51,290 bases of DNA from Priapulus caudatus (Eukaryota; Priapulida; Priapulimorpha; Priapulimorphida; Priapulidae), in the NCBI RefSeq assembly GCF_000485595.1, contig NW_014577190.1, positions 159,237 to 210,526 on the forward strand, written 5' to 3'. The position numbers and the translations under genes are program-made. Position 1 is the first letter of the stretch. Each line of letters starts with the position of its first letter. Shown piece after piece: positions 41,548 to 51,290 of this stretch. Below the pieces are notes generated by a model. The model made no database searches. It was given only the letters and a program-made list of their open reading frames with translations, and was not told where the DNA came from.

Positions 41548-41749
41548 TCAGTACAGCCTCTTAACCATTGCGCTTTCCATGGCAGAGAAACTGTGCTTGT
41601 AGCCGTCCGTAAAGCGTATTGACCAGTCTCACGAAGGAAGTCCCACGCCTAACACGTTGCCTACGACGCTTATTAGCACGTAGCTTATGACGCTATCAGC
41701 TGTGTCCTTTTCGATACCATCATAAGCCTAGACGCTCGTTTTAAGAAAC
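41548..41749 (-). pseudogene. Gene B broken exon: counterpart of gene A exons 17 and 18
   Basis: Read on the minus strand after acceptor CACACAG (phase 2), the frame gives FLKTSV, then a TAG stop (41728-41730), then AYDGIEKDTADSVISYV and VVGNVLG in the same frame. These match the family's 'L...xxxxIRxQDxxSVIS' region. Near 41640-41650 the frame shifts to WDFLRE (family W-D-F). At about 41621-41630 it shifts again to RFTDGYKHSFSAMESAMVKR, matching the 'F.DYGxxSFSxxxxxxVTRRF' block that is a separate exon in gene A. A TGA follows at 41548-41550. So one stop and two frameshifts, with the intron between these two exons absent. It is read as a decayed exon. Confidence 0.7.
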
Positions 41750-42251
41750 CTGTGTGACAGCGAGATGAAATATCGCGGCCATTACATCGGCCTGTTCGCC
41801 GGCTTTGTATCTTCTCTTAGTAATTAGACCCACATCGCGTCGATTATCCTACCTTCTTTACTATAAAGGATGGTGTATTGGCATTGCGCAAGCAAATCGC
41901 CATGCGCCGTTGGTTACCTGTTGCCCGCCCGCATGCTTCGTCTATTGTTAATTTGCTTAATTTAATTTATATTGTTCATTAAATATAAATAAAAGGTGTA
42001 AAATGACAAAAAATGCTTACAATGTCGGGGATCATACTAATTGTCGCTTAATAAAACGCGATGCTGCCACAGCCACATTTATCACGTTTACTGCAATCAC
42101 TATCACGTATATATATCGCTATCGCTTCATAAAACATGCAAAAAACATCACTATGCTGCAAGCACGCCATTCCATGCAGCCGGTCCTTTAGTGGATCGTT
42201 AATTTAGGCGTATTACAAAAAACCGCCTACTTTTCGCTAAGTGTTACGTAC

Positions 42252-42426
42252 GTTTCAAAGACCACATTCGTTCGTGGCACTGCATTGAGGAGCAGCTTGG
42301 TTTTCTTCAGATGCCGACATTGGAGCTGTTTAAAATTTGCTCCCATTGCGAAGCTCCATTCCATCCTCATTCCATTCGGCTATGCCGCTGCAATACACTA
42401 GTTCCTGCACGTCTGCGGCAGCAATG
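42252..42426 (-). pseudogene. Gene B broken exon: counterpart of gene A exon 16
   Basis: Acceptor TGAATTTGCAG, then phase-2 start and IAADVQELVYCSGIAE, matching gene A IAPNLRSVVYGNAI. The frame must then shift by one base to continue EWSFAMGANFKQLQ and KKTKLLLNAVPRTNVV, matching gene A EEWEFAYKQYQ and KKELLQAL. Without the shift the frame ends at TAA. Donor GAAAC before GTACGT, phase 2 as in gene A. Length 175 bases against 168 in gene A: two codons plus the one extra base. Splice sites are still good, so decay is recent or the base is a sequencing error. Confidence 0.72.
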
Positions 42427-42944
42427 CTGCAAATTCATAAACCAGTCGCGCTAAGTATCTAGCCAAACATGGATTTAGCTTGTATGCTCTGCCTACATGA
42501 ATTAATACGAATGATTCTTTGCATCATTTTCACCGAGTAACGTATTTTATTTTTCATTCTTAATTTTCTAAGTATTGAATGCACCAGCCTGCTGTCCCTG
42601 TATCTTGACAGAGATCATCATGGTAGCACGGGGTACATCATTATTTTCCAAAGTCATATCTACAACTTGAAACTTTTTATTTAAGTTTGTGTTAGCTTAC
42701 TCATTTATCCAAGAAGTCAATCCACTGTCTATACTTATCGGTGGCCGCTTTTGGACGCAGTCCACATGTCCGTATTTACATTCCGCGGTAAACAGCTCCA
42801 CCTGTGCTAAACCTGAGACACCGGCAAATGTTACTGCATGATCAGATGCATTTTCCAATATAGCGCTTAACACAGTCTTACTTACTTAAGCTTGTTCACG
42901 ACATCACCATGTTTTTAGGATACAGCCGTCGCTTGTATGAACAA

Positions 42945-43295
42945 TAGTATATATATATATATATATATATAATATATCTATATATATATTATATGCGCGG
43001 CGTGTGTGTGTGGTGTGTCGTGTGGCATGTCTGTGTTGTTGTGTGTGTGTGTGTGTTGTGTGTGTGTGTGTTGTGTATGCTATGTGTGTTGTGTACGCGC
43101 GCGCGCCGCTGGCTGTGTGTGCAAGTCTGTTTATAGATGGATAGCATATGAATGAATGCGATGGATGGCATGGATGGATGGATGGCTGGTGTCATGGATG
43201 GAGCGGAGCGGACGGCACGGACGGACGGACGAACGGACGGACGGCGAACGACGGAACGAACGGACGCGAACGGACGACGAACGCGACGCGACGAA
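42945..43295. repeat. AT, GT and GGAT/GGAC repeat cluster
   Basis: (AT)n at 42945-42993, GT-rich 43000-43115, then GGAT/GAATG (43137-43200) and CGGAC/GAACG units (43203-43295). Confidence 0.9.
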
Positions 43296-43839
43296 ACGGA
43301 TCTTATGATGTAATATGTGTACGGCCGCAAAATGTCTAGGCAAATGATTACTCTATACAATGTAAATGACATGTAGCGGTCCATTCACAGAATTGCATGC
43401 CCCGGAAAATTGTTGAGCCCTATGTGACCTAGATTCAAAACCAAACAATTTGCGTGTTTCAACAGCAAAGCGGCTCGAGATCAAATAGAAATAGAGGAAA
43501 ATGTATACTACATCAATATGGATTTTAGCAACGTATAAACGTATCGAATGGCCAAGCGTTGTCGGAATTGCAGTTAATGGCCCAGAGATGCGGAAAATCC
43601 GGAAGCACGTCCGCATATAAAAGGAAGATCGCAAATAGGCGCACATATCATCAGCATCGTCGCCCCGCCCTCTTTCCGAACCCCGAAAGACAGACTCAAG
43701 CATGCAGTAAAGCATTGTGCTTTTTCTTTTATATTTATTGCATTCAGTTATTCTGGCCGCATAGATTAGTCACTAAATGCTCCCGCCAAGTCTTTGTGCG
43801 TGATGTACTCAGAAGTACGCTGCGTAGTCCTTTACACAT

Positions 43840-43841
<2 letters not shown>

Positions 43842-43880
<39 letters not shown>

Positions 43881-44135
43881 GTATGGTGTGCTGTGTGTGT
43901 ATATATGTGTGTGTGGTGTGTGTTGTGCTGTGTGTGCGTGCGTACGTGCGTCGCGTGGCGTGCCATGTGTGTGTGCTGTGTCTGCGGGTGCCGTGCGCTG
44001 GCTGTGGTGTCTGTCCGCGTGTGTGATCCCTTGTTTGTGCGTGTGCGTGTGCGTCGTGCGTGTGCCGTCGGGGGCGTGTGCGCGTTGTCGTGAGTGCGCG
44101 TGTGTGAGCTGCGCGTGTGTGTGTGCGCGCGCACC
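43842..44135. repeat. GT-rich microsatellite, decayed to the right
   Basis: Pure GT from 43842 to about 43875, then interrupted GTGC-rich sequence to about 44135. Cys-Val and His-Thr frames come from the repeat. Confidence 0.9.
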
Positions 44136-45532
44136 AATACGTGACCAGTCTCCATTACAGCATTGATTTTCAATGAACAATTTTAAATATCTTAGTCAAT
44201 TATGCCAATAAATTTTTTCTTCAAGAAATTATTATTGAAACTAATCGTTATATTTCCTTAGCATTATTAGTATAGTAGCAGGATAACTGTAAGTAAAGTA
44301 AATGATTAATTTATGTATTATTATACTCACGTTTTCATTTGCTCTTCGTCGCTATAGATTTGCCAGCCAATCTCATTATATAGTTTGTCTATCTGTAGCA
44401 CCATGTAAGCCTATAACGATAACGTACAACTTGATAATTTACCCGGAAAACTTGCTTCGCCAACAAATAACAACGTGGCAATAAATAGCGGCATGTATAT
44501 GGCAGGTTTGTTGGCCCTACCAATATAAGACTGCGAGTACCCGGTAGCAATGTAACTGTACCTTTACTGATTACTCACAGAGTCCATCCTATATAACGTG
44601 GTATGGTTTAGCGAATACGCCATTATTAATCCTTCTCAAGCCTGATAGTGACAGCATTCCGACCATAACCGCAAAATTGCATGCATTCCCATGCAATATA
44701 TTGTGCAGTTTATATATATGTATCGCACTTATACCAATATCTCACGCATCCTTTGAGATTATTGTGTACTCCATAACGAGAGATAGAGACGCGAAATGTC
44801 ATTAGAATTGCGATAGCATACGTTATCCCAATTCGAAAATCCGGACTGCTCGGGGATTGGGTCGGTTCGGATTTTCGGATTTTCGAATTTTCCGGATTCT
44901 TGGACAGTACTTTGAAAATGCAAATTTAAGGAGGAATAAAGAAGTGATGAAGAATATAGAATGATGATGAAGATGAAGAGGTAAATTTTGATAGTTATTC
45001 ATTAGCAAATAGAGCATGCTTCATTTATCAAAGCGAGCAGTTGGCTAACATAGGCATCACTTGATAAAAAGGTAAACATAAAAATTGTTGTATACAAATA
45101 TTTTCGTCATTCGTTAGCTGCCTGAATAAAAGTTGCTAAGCATAACGTGTTGATTGTGTGAATTAGATTGATTGCGTTGATCAAGCCCGATAAATTACAA
45201 GGAAACGAATAAAATTTCTGGCTACCTTGTCAAGCGATCTAAGAAAAACATCCATACGATAGCCAGATAGTTAGTTAATTCATAAATATATACAAACACA
45301 TGTATTTGTATATGTCTACAGTTAACTCGAGAGTTCCTGGCGTTAGTAGTTCTGTAAATATACCCCCGTATTCCGAAGAACGGGCACCGTCGAATTTGTT
45401 GGTCAGTATACGACCAACGATGACCGGCAACTGTTGCTCAGACACACAATTGACGTTTAATGGATAGAAAGCTGTGGCATTCATTATATCTTGTAATGGT
45501 ATTCATAGTTGACTAAATGCAAGATGTAGTAC
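44136..45532. other. Expected place of missing gene B exons
   Basis: Counterparts of gene A exons 14 and 15 should lie between 42427 and 45532. I found only weak resemblance (minus strand, 45310-45345, LLTPGTLEL after TTTACAG), with no complete exon and no consistent phase. An inverted AATCCGAAAATTCGAA-type repeat, probably a transposon remnant, lies at about 44829-44900. Otherwise nothing recognisable. Confidence 0.4.
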
Positions 45533-45680
45533 CTTGAAAAGACCGTAAGAGGATGATCTACTCAACATGAGGTCTAGATAACTGAGCTGCGTTAGAGCCG
45601 TGTGCCATGGTAGATAGTCGCTTTCATCATTCAGATATTCAGTCAGTTCTAGCGCATGTGTCTGATTCATCAGTAGAGCT
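45533..45680 (-). CDS. Gene B exon i: counterpart of gene A exon 13, second part
   Basis: After acceptor [28 protein letters not shown], then [19 protein letters not shown], ending YGLFK before GTACTA. 148 bases; together with the exon before it 204 bases, the same as gene A exon 13. Last intact exon of gene B. Confidence 0.85.
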
Positions 45681-46967
45681 CTAGGTGAACAGTTAGGAGA
45701 ATGAAAATGGCATGTCATATGCTTATATTTGTCATTCGATCTCACTGTAAAAGTCATCTGTGGACGTGTAAAATTATTATTGTGTGTATGCGTAGATTGC
45801 TTCTAATTTATTAATTATTCGTGGTTGACGGTATGGTGCGCTATATTTTTTCCATCATGTTAACACGGTGCGGAAATAAATCATAAAAAATATTGCTCGT
45901 AGTCTACATCTGTTGTAAGTGATATCTCACATGATGTTACATAGAAAAGATGTAGGCCTAATATAAAGTAAACAGCAGAAACGGAAAAGTATGTCTTATA
46001 AGCAATTGTGCTGGTAAAGAAGAAACAAAAGCGTTTTTGACACGAATAGTACTTACTTGGCCAACGTGAAAGCGTCCTCAAATAACTGAGCTCTGTTCCT
46101 AGTGTTAATTTTCTAGACGATTTAAAAAAAGCAGATATTATATACGCCAACATCGCTGCCGGGACAATGTCAAACAGGCTATTCCACGAAAAAATTAATG
46201 GACAACGGATAAATGTTATCATCGTATATCACAATTAACCCTTTGCTGCATCCCGGCTACCATTGTAAACCATTATATTATTAGGATTGTATAGAAATGT
46301 CGCAGTTAGATTAAAGATGTTCACACCTAAAACAACATTTCTGCTTTATAAACTCCGCGTAAACGCATAATTACTAAATATCGCTAAAAATTCTGCTAAT
46401 GTTACCCGTAACATATTTATTTTCATTTCCGAAAATTTTCAGACAAACTATGGCTTTCGTTTCCAAAAGCGTTTCCGGCTAAAACGTGTATTATACCGTG
46501 TGACTATCCTTAAGCTGGTTAATGATATTTTCCCAGTTCTTGTCGTCGTACATGACTCTGTAAAAACCTTTCACGCCAGCGTTTCCAATAAGCCAGTTAT
46601 TTTCTGAGATGGTCATCTCGACGTCTGCACGACAAGGAAAATCTTCTTAGTAATACAATTACTGCGCGAAACGCTTACGAACAAAGCAACGCATCCCCTC
46701 ACTATATATTTTATCTAAGCTTTCCCCTAAACGTGATGTGAATGGAAAGTACTGACAGATATTGCGTGAATTCTAAGAGTACGAAATGTCTAGAGGAGAT
46801 ATAATACGAAGCCGAAGAATAAATAGGAATGAAATGGAAATATAGCAAATGTGCATGAAAAAGAAGAACCAGATCAAGCTCGATAGATGGCTGTATTAGA
46901 GAGCGAATGAATGAATGAAAGAATAAAAAGGTGAATTAATTAATTAAGTAAGTAAGTACGTTATGTA

Positions 46968-47031
<64 letters not shown>

Positions 47032-47634
47032 GTGGTGCTGTTAGTATGTATGTATGATATGTATGTATGTATGTATGTATGTAATGTATGTATGTATGTA
47101 TTGTATGTATGTATGTATGTATGATTATGTCCATGCATGATTCATGTATGTCATGTCATGATGTATGTATGTATTATTGTATGTTATGTATTATGCTTAT
47201 GTACTGTATGTATGATGTACTGTATGTATTGTATGTATGTAGATGCTATGTATGATGCTCATGATGTAGATGTATGTATGTATGTATGTATGAGATGTAT
47301 GTATGTATGTATGGTATGTATGTATGTATGTAGTTCATGTATGTATTTGTATGTATGTATGTATGTATGTGTGCTTGGTGGTTGTTGTGTTGTAGTGTAT
47401 GTGTGTAGTGATGTGTGTATGCTATTTGTATGTAATGTAGTTGTATGTATGTTATGTATGTATGTATGTATGTATGTATGTATGTAGTTGTATCATGTAT
47501 GTAGTATGTATGTATGTATGTATGTATGTATGTATTGTATGTATGTATGTATGTATGTATGCTATGTATGTATGTATGTATGTATGTATGTATGCTATGA
47601 TATGTATGTATGTATTTATGTATGTATGTAAATG

Positions 47635-47665
<31 letters not shown>

Positions 47666-50600
47666 TGTATGTATGTATGTATGTATGTATGTATGTATGT
47701 ATGTATGAGTGAATGAATGAATGAATGAATGAATGAATGAATGAATAAATAAATAAATGAATGACAGGATGAATGGATGAATGGATGAATGAATGAATGG
47801 ATGAATGAATGAATGATATGAATGAATGAACAAACGACTGACTTAATTAATTAATTAATTAATTAATGAACAAACGAACGACTGACTGACTGAATGAATG
47901 AATGAATAAGAAAGAAAGAAATTCAGAAATAATTACTAAATGCGAGAGTTCAACGATAGGGGATTTTTTGTTGGGATATTTGTTACGGAACTCACCACGG
48001 TCTGGGTGAAGCCACTCAACATTCGGAGTCTCAAAGGTACCTTCGCTTGCTGTCGTGTAAAAGAACGGAACTTCCCACTTGTACCTGTTAGACGAACAGC
48101 AATATGTGTAGTCTCACCGGCGCTCACGTTTAGTACTTTGCGCCATAGCATGTGCAGTGAGTCTGTAGCGACGTAATATTAATGCCAGTGGAATATAATG
48201 GGCGACATGCGTGCGTATTCGGAAAGGTGACAGGGACACCTGATTAATAGCCACCCGCATAACATCCGACTAAAATATATGAGGAAATACGGGAATGGAT
48301 ATCCAGGGCTGTGTCACCGTGCCACGTGGACGTCACCAGGACACGTGGCCACGGAAAAGACACGCCCGGGGTATCAATACGGACGACAATAGAAGACAAT
48401 AGAGAAGGAGATGAGAGAGAGAGGAATGGAATGAGAGAAGGAAGAATTATGAGGCACACAAGAAGAGTACATGCCTACTACGTACTTCTGTGTTTAGTTA
48501 TATCGTAGCACATCTTTATATAGTTATAATAAAGCCGTCTATATTATACACGACGCCTTTGATCATCATTATCTACGATCATTGTGTACGACTAGTACCA
48601 TCGTGTAACGTGTGTGAGTGCAACAGTTAAAAACCTTCCTTACAAGTCTATGTGACATATGATTGCTACAACAATGTTGACTTGGTAGGGTACAAAGCAA
48701 CCGAGAGAGGACATATGTAAAGTCACTGCTGCTCTCTCCAGCATCAGCGTCACCGGGAGGAAGGAAATCAGGAAATCAGGAATCAGGAATCAGGAAAATC
48801 AGAATCAAAATCAGAAATCAGGAAACCAGGAAATCAGGAGGAAGGAAATCACCAGGAAGGAAATCAGCGATACCCGTAATCGCTGTCTGGTGGCTGAATG
48901 CCGGTCGGGTCCAGGAGGAAGTGGCTCTGTGAAACGGTGACGTCACCGCTCGCGTAGTCAATTGACACGTTCAGTAGAGGGTAGCCACTTTGCAGTGTCC
49001 AGGTGTCCATAACTTCCTTCACGGTCATGCCATCTAGTCTGCTACTAACACCTTTGGCATCTACCGCCTAAGCGATAATGAATAAGAGAAAAGAAATCAT
49101 ACATATTATATTGTTTTACACAGCTTTCCGTCATTTCTAATACCCGCAGCAGCGGTATCGATCCCAATCCTATACACGTCATATTACGAGTCAAAATCAT
49201 ATTTATATGCCAAGGCCTGAACGGCGCCTCGTACGTAAAGCGAATTTCCTAGACGCGCACACGACAATTTCTTGAACTAAATGCGCATATAGCTAGTGGG
49301 TTGCCTACACTTTGGATAGATTCCCATAGCTGATCCGTGTTCGCTGTCTTGTAGGGGAGTCGTTTCAGGTGCTCCTATAATAACCACGACATCGATTATT
49401 AATTACTGCAGCTGTATTTATACATTGAAAGTTATAAGGAGGATAGGCGTGAGAACGTACGTAGTTATTTTTTGGTTATAGCATTTAGGTTGCTGGACGC
49501 TCTATGTAATACATAAAATATACAGATATATAATTCTAGATATATTATATCTTCCTTTTTACTGGATGCTTTATTTCGCTACAATGTTAATTTTTTAAAG
49601 TGTTTAGCACCATTAGTCCAGCTAGCCACACGTCCTCGTGCAGCATTGCTTGCATCATCTGGCTGAGCGCTCCACCTTTCTGGTACGATATCCGATCAAA
49701 TATACCCTGAATCTCCGAGTTTGTGAGAACGTCGGCAACGACCGGATGTGATGTCGCCAGCGCATCGGAAGCAAAGGCTAGTGGGTTATTGTCTACGACG
49801 AACTGGTCGAGCTGTTGTAAATAAATGCGGAAATCATGCGCCGGAACGCGGGTCCACCCACACGCTATGTAACCAAATTAACCGATAAATTTGCATCTTG
49901 AATTTATATAGTCACATCAAACCGTTGCGATTCTTGTTTGGTAGCCCAGCACTTGTTTACTAGGCCCATGCCTCAATTAAAGTATTGCGCGTAGTAGGCA
50001 CCTAATGCGCGTACATGCGGTTGTTAGGTAATATATGTTGTGAGGGCAGAGCCATTACTCAACGCGAATAGTCGCCCGACATTTCCAGTTGCGTGATATT
50101 GTCTTACCAACATCCACTCCGGCTCGACGAAATCTGCACCTACATACTGGAAGTACGATGCAAATCCTTCGTTCAACCAGAGATGGTCCCACCATTCACA
50201 TGTCACAAGGTTACCAAACCACTGCGAGGAGAGAAATCCTTAATTTAAATTACTAACTATTTTTGTATGTGTGCGTACATGTAGGCAAAGGTACGCGCGC
50301 ACAGATGAACGCACGAGCCCACATGCACACGCGCTTGTACGCGCTTGCGGCACGCGCCTAGAGATGCTATTATGAGACAGTCCGCATCGTCTTATCAAAA
50401 GAATATATCAAATCCAATTACATTTTTGTGAAGAATCCAATTTTACGTTATATTAACGACTCTTATATAGTTCACTATTTATTTTGAATGCTAGTTGAGT
50501 TTATGCTAACGAACTTCAACGCCCATTAATTGCATTATTGAGCTTAATTATCATCGTTTTCTAGCAACAAATAAACGTGTAATTACATCATGTGCAGCGT

Positions 50601-51033
50601 GATTGAAATGATTTCGGGTGTGTTCGCTCATACTGATATTTTACAGGCAAATTCCAAGAAAAGAAACGTTTTTATGTTCTTTTTTTGCGCGCTCAAATAG
50701 AACAAAAACAATTATTGCAGTATGTATATATGGAGACTATATGCACGCATTTTGGATTTGTCTACACAGTTACTGCGAAACATAGTGCTACGGTCGAAAC
50801 ATTACCGTTTACGATATGATTCGAATTATGTGATATAATTATTATGTTAAATTAACGAGTGTTACAGTTAGTATATACCATATGTGTGAGTTCATGTCCA
50901 ATAACTCGCGCTATGGATTTCTTATCGGCACTGGTTGAGACGCCTTCTTCATACAGCATCCGTTCTTCGCGATATGTCACAAGTCCCCAGTTTTCCATCG
51001 CTCCGGCAGAGAAATCGGGTATAGCGATGAGCT
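45533..51033 (-). CDS. Gene B: M1 zinc aminopeptidase, catalytic half intact, 5' end outside window
   Basis: Second APN/APA-type M1 peptidase, convergent to gene A. Intact exons in reading order: 51033-50879, 50221-50108, 49811-49611, 49374-49309, 49067-48874, 48084-47996, 46624-46497, 46112-46057, 45680-45533 (1151 nt, all in frame). It carries GAMENWG, HELTH with NEGFA 18 residues after the second His, the catalytic Tyr in [15 protein letters not shown] and DYLPWHTAL. The exons match gene A exons 6-13 (1154 nt); the first two are each 63% identical to it (32/51 and 24/38 residues). N-terminal domain and anchor lie beyond 51290. After 45533 only broken exons are found, so the gene is either a pseudogene in progress or makes a protein ending early: reading through the last donor gives nine residues and TGA at about 45503. 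The zinc motif has Met where gene A has Gln (HELTHM). Confidence 0.85.
46057..46112 (-). CDS. Gene B exon h: counterpart of gene A exon 13, first part
   Basis: After acceptor [27 protein letters not shown], matching the family 'xxNRAQxxDDAFxLA'. 56 bases, ends AA before GTAAGT (phase 2). Gene A has no intron here. Confidence 0.85.
46497..46624 (-). CDS. Gene B exon g: counterpart of gene A exon 12
   Basis: [20 protein letters not shown], then [15 protein letters not shown]. 128 bases, five codons shorter than gene A. Donor ACG before GTATAA is weak but fits the phase. Confidence 0.85.
46966..47866. repeat. GT, GTAT, GAAT and TTAA microsatellite block in a gene B intron
   Basis: (GT)n 46970-47030, (GTAT)n 47044-47710 with many interruptions, (GAAT)n 47705-47830, (TTAA)n 47843-47866, then GAAC/GACT and GAAT remnants to about 47920. 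All within the intron between gene B exons f and g. Tyr-Ile-His-Thr and Met-Tyr-Val-Cys frames are artefacts. Confidence 0.97.
47996..48084 (-). CDS. Gene B exon f: counterpart of gene A exon 11
   Basis: [14 protein letters not shown] then VEWLHPDR, phase 2 in and 1 out as in gene A. Acceptor GTCTAACAG, donor GTG before GTGAGT. The intron after it holds a microsatellite block of about 900 bases. Confidence 0.88.
48311..48624. mobile_element. Possible solo LTR
   Basis: The segment contains tandem CACGTGG/GACGTCACC motifs near its left end, a TATATAGTTATAATAAAGCC sequence resembling a combined promoter and poly(A) signal, and could be bounded by TGTCACC... and ...TGCAACA. I cannot show a target duplication, a primer-binding site or a second copy, so this is a weak call. 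It lies in the intron between gene B exons e and f. Confidence 0.3.
48764..48868. repeat. GGAAATCA minisatellite beside a splice donor
   Basis: About a dozen imperfect copies of (G)GAAATCAG/GGAATCAG. The array ends within about 6 bases of the gene B exon e donor at 48873. Confidence 0.85.
48874..49067 (-). CDS. Gene B exon e: counterpart of gene A exon 10
   Basis: [20 protein letters not shown], then [15 protein letters not shown], ending DSDYG before GTATCG in phase 2. 194 bases against 188. The GAAATCAG minisatellite starts within about 10 bases of this donor. Confidence 0.9.
49309..49374 (-). CDS. Gene B exon d: counterpart of the second half of gene A exon 9
   Basis: [20 protein letters not shown] then QS; matches gene A TRYL...TSDLWDALTQ. 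22 codons, phase 0 both sides, acceptor TTATAG, donor AGT before GTAGGC. Confidence 0.87.
49611..49811 (-). CDS. Gene B exon c: counterpart of gene A exon 8 and first half of exon 9
   Basis: [20 protein letters not shown], then [18 protein letters not shown] and [10 protein letters not shown]. Includes the catalytic Tyr. The intron that in gene A splits ...SYQK from GAAIL is missing; instead an intron lies 22 codons later. Exons c and d together are 267 bases, exactly as gene A exons 8 and 9. Confidence 0.9.
50108..50221 (-). CDS. Gene B exon b: third zinc ligand
   Basis: [20 protein letters not shown], then [18 protein letters not shown] before GTAAGA. 114 bases as in gene A exon 7, same phases. 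Glu of NEGFA is the third zinc ligand. Confidence 0.95.
50879..51033 (-). CDS. Gene B exon a: GAMEN and HEXXH motifs
   Basis: Acceptor ATACAG; codon split as in gene A exon 6 (phase 1). [20 protein letters not shown], then [17 protein letters not shown]. 155 bases as in gene A. First exon of gene B inside the window; upstream exons lie beyond the right edge. Confidence 0.96.
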
Positions 51034-51106
51034 CTGTATTTATATATCAACACCAGAAACATCGTTATACAAAGACATATGCTTTGGAGAATATGGCTTC
51101 CCAATT

Positions 51107-51112
51107 CTGTGA

Positions 51113-51143
<31 letters not shown>

Positions 51144-51234
51144 TGTTTGTGTGTGTGTGCGTGCGTGCGTGCGTGCGTGTGTGGTGTGTATGTATGTGTG
51201 TGTGTGCGTGTGTGGTGTGTATGTATGTGTGTGT

Positions 51235-51290
<56 letters not shown>
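51107..51290. repeat. GT/GC microsatellite at the window edge
   Basis: GTGTGCGTGCGTGCGTGCG units, then a pure GT run to the end. It lies in the gene B intron before exon a. The sequence may stop here because assembly could not pass the repeat. Confidence 0.93.

Noticed and set aside
43832-44180. His-Thr and Cys-Val frames of about 110 codons
   Set aside because: Translations of GT-rich microsatellite sequence.
44620-44700. Gene B exon 15 remnant (minus strand, CMQFCGYGRNAV)
   Set aside because: Resembles the 'ACxxGxxxC' block only loosely, without splice sites in the right phase, and the order with other traces does not fit.
47137-47833. Met-Tyr-Val-Cys and Thr-Tyr-Ile-His frames up to 195 codons
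   Set aside because: Translations of GTAT and GAAT microsatellites inside a gene B intron.

Overview
The window is animal nuclear DNA. It has GT-AG introns, exons of about 50 to 500 bases, long simple-sequence tracts and many small inverted-repeat transposons. The species cannot be named from sequence alone. The repeat style (a tail with CATAACCTCC...GGAGGTAA, hAT and Harbinger-like miniature elements, GATA, GTAT and CT tracts) fits a marine invertebrate; this is an inference.

Only one protein family is clearly present, M1 zinc aminopeptidases (aminopeptidase N / glutamyl aminopeptidase type), in two convergent genes. Gene A, plus strand, 18936-35504, can be read through 19 exons without a frame break. 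It gives 961 residues: short cytosolic tail, one membrane anchor, N-terminal beta domain, GAMEN and HELAH...E zinc-peptidase domain, and the long helical C-terminal domain. Gene B, minus strand, enters from the right edge (first visible exon ends at 51033) and is read leftwards. Its exons from the GAMEN block to 45533 are intact and match gene A exons 6 to 13 almost codon for codon. Its C-terminal domain is found only as broken exons at 42252-42426 and 41548-41749, with frameshifts and stops. Gene B is therefore either a decaying paralogue or a gene now ending early. The pair looks like a local duplication that was inverted; both would be ectoenzymes trimming N-terminal residues from peptides.

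Layout: 1-18935 holds no supported gene but many repeats (satellite 4838-5370; inverted-repeat elements at 7137, 14084, 14571, 14780, 15632 and 16305; GA/GATA tracts 9180-9955). 18936-36643 is gene A with its introns and 3' UTR; introns 14 and 17 carry miniature transposons only bases from the splice donor, and intron 18 carries a 390-base CT tract. 36644-45532 is repeats plus the broken tail of gene B. 45533-51290 is gene B with a 900-base microsatellite block in one intron.

I saw no CRISPR array, rRNA, convincing tRNA, operon or unknown multi-gene system. The most interesting points are the split fate of the two paralogues, the different intron positions in exons whose total lengths are equal, and several well-delimited non-autonomous transposons with target-site duplications.
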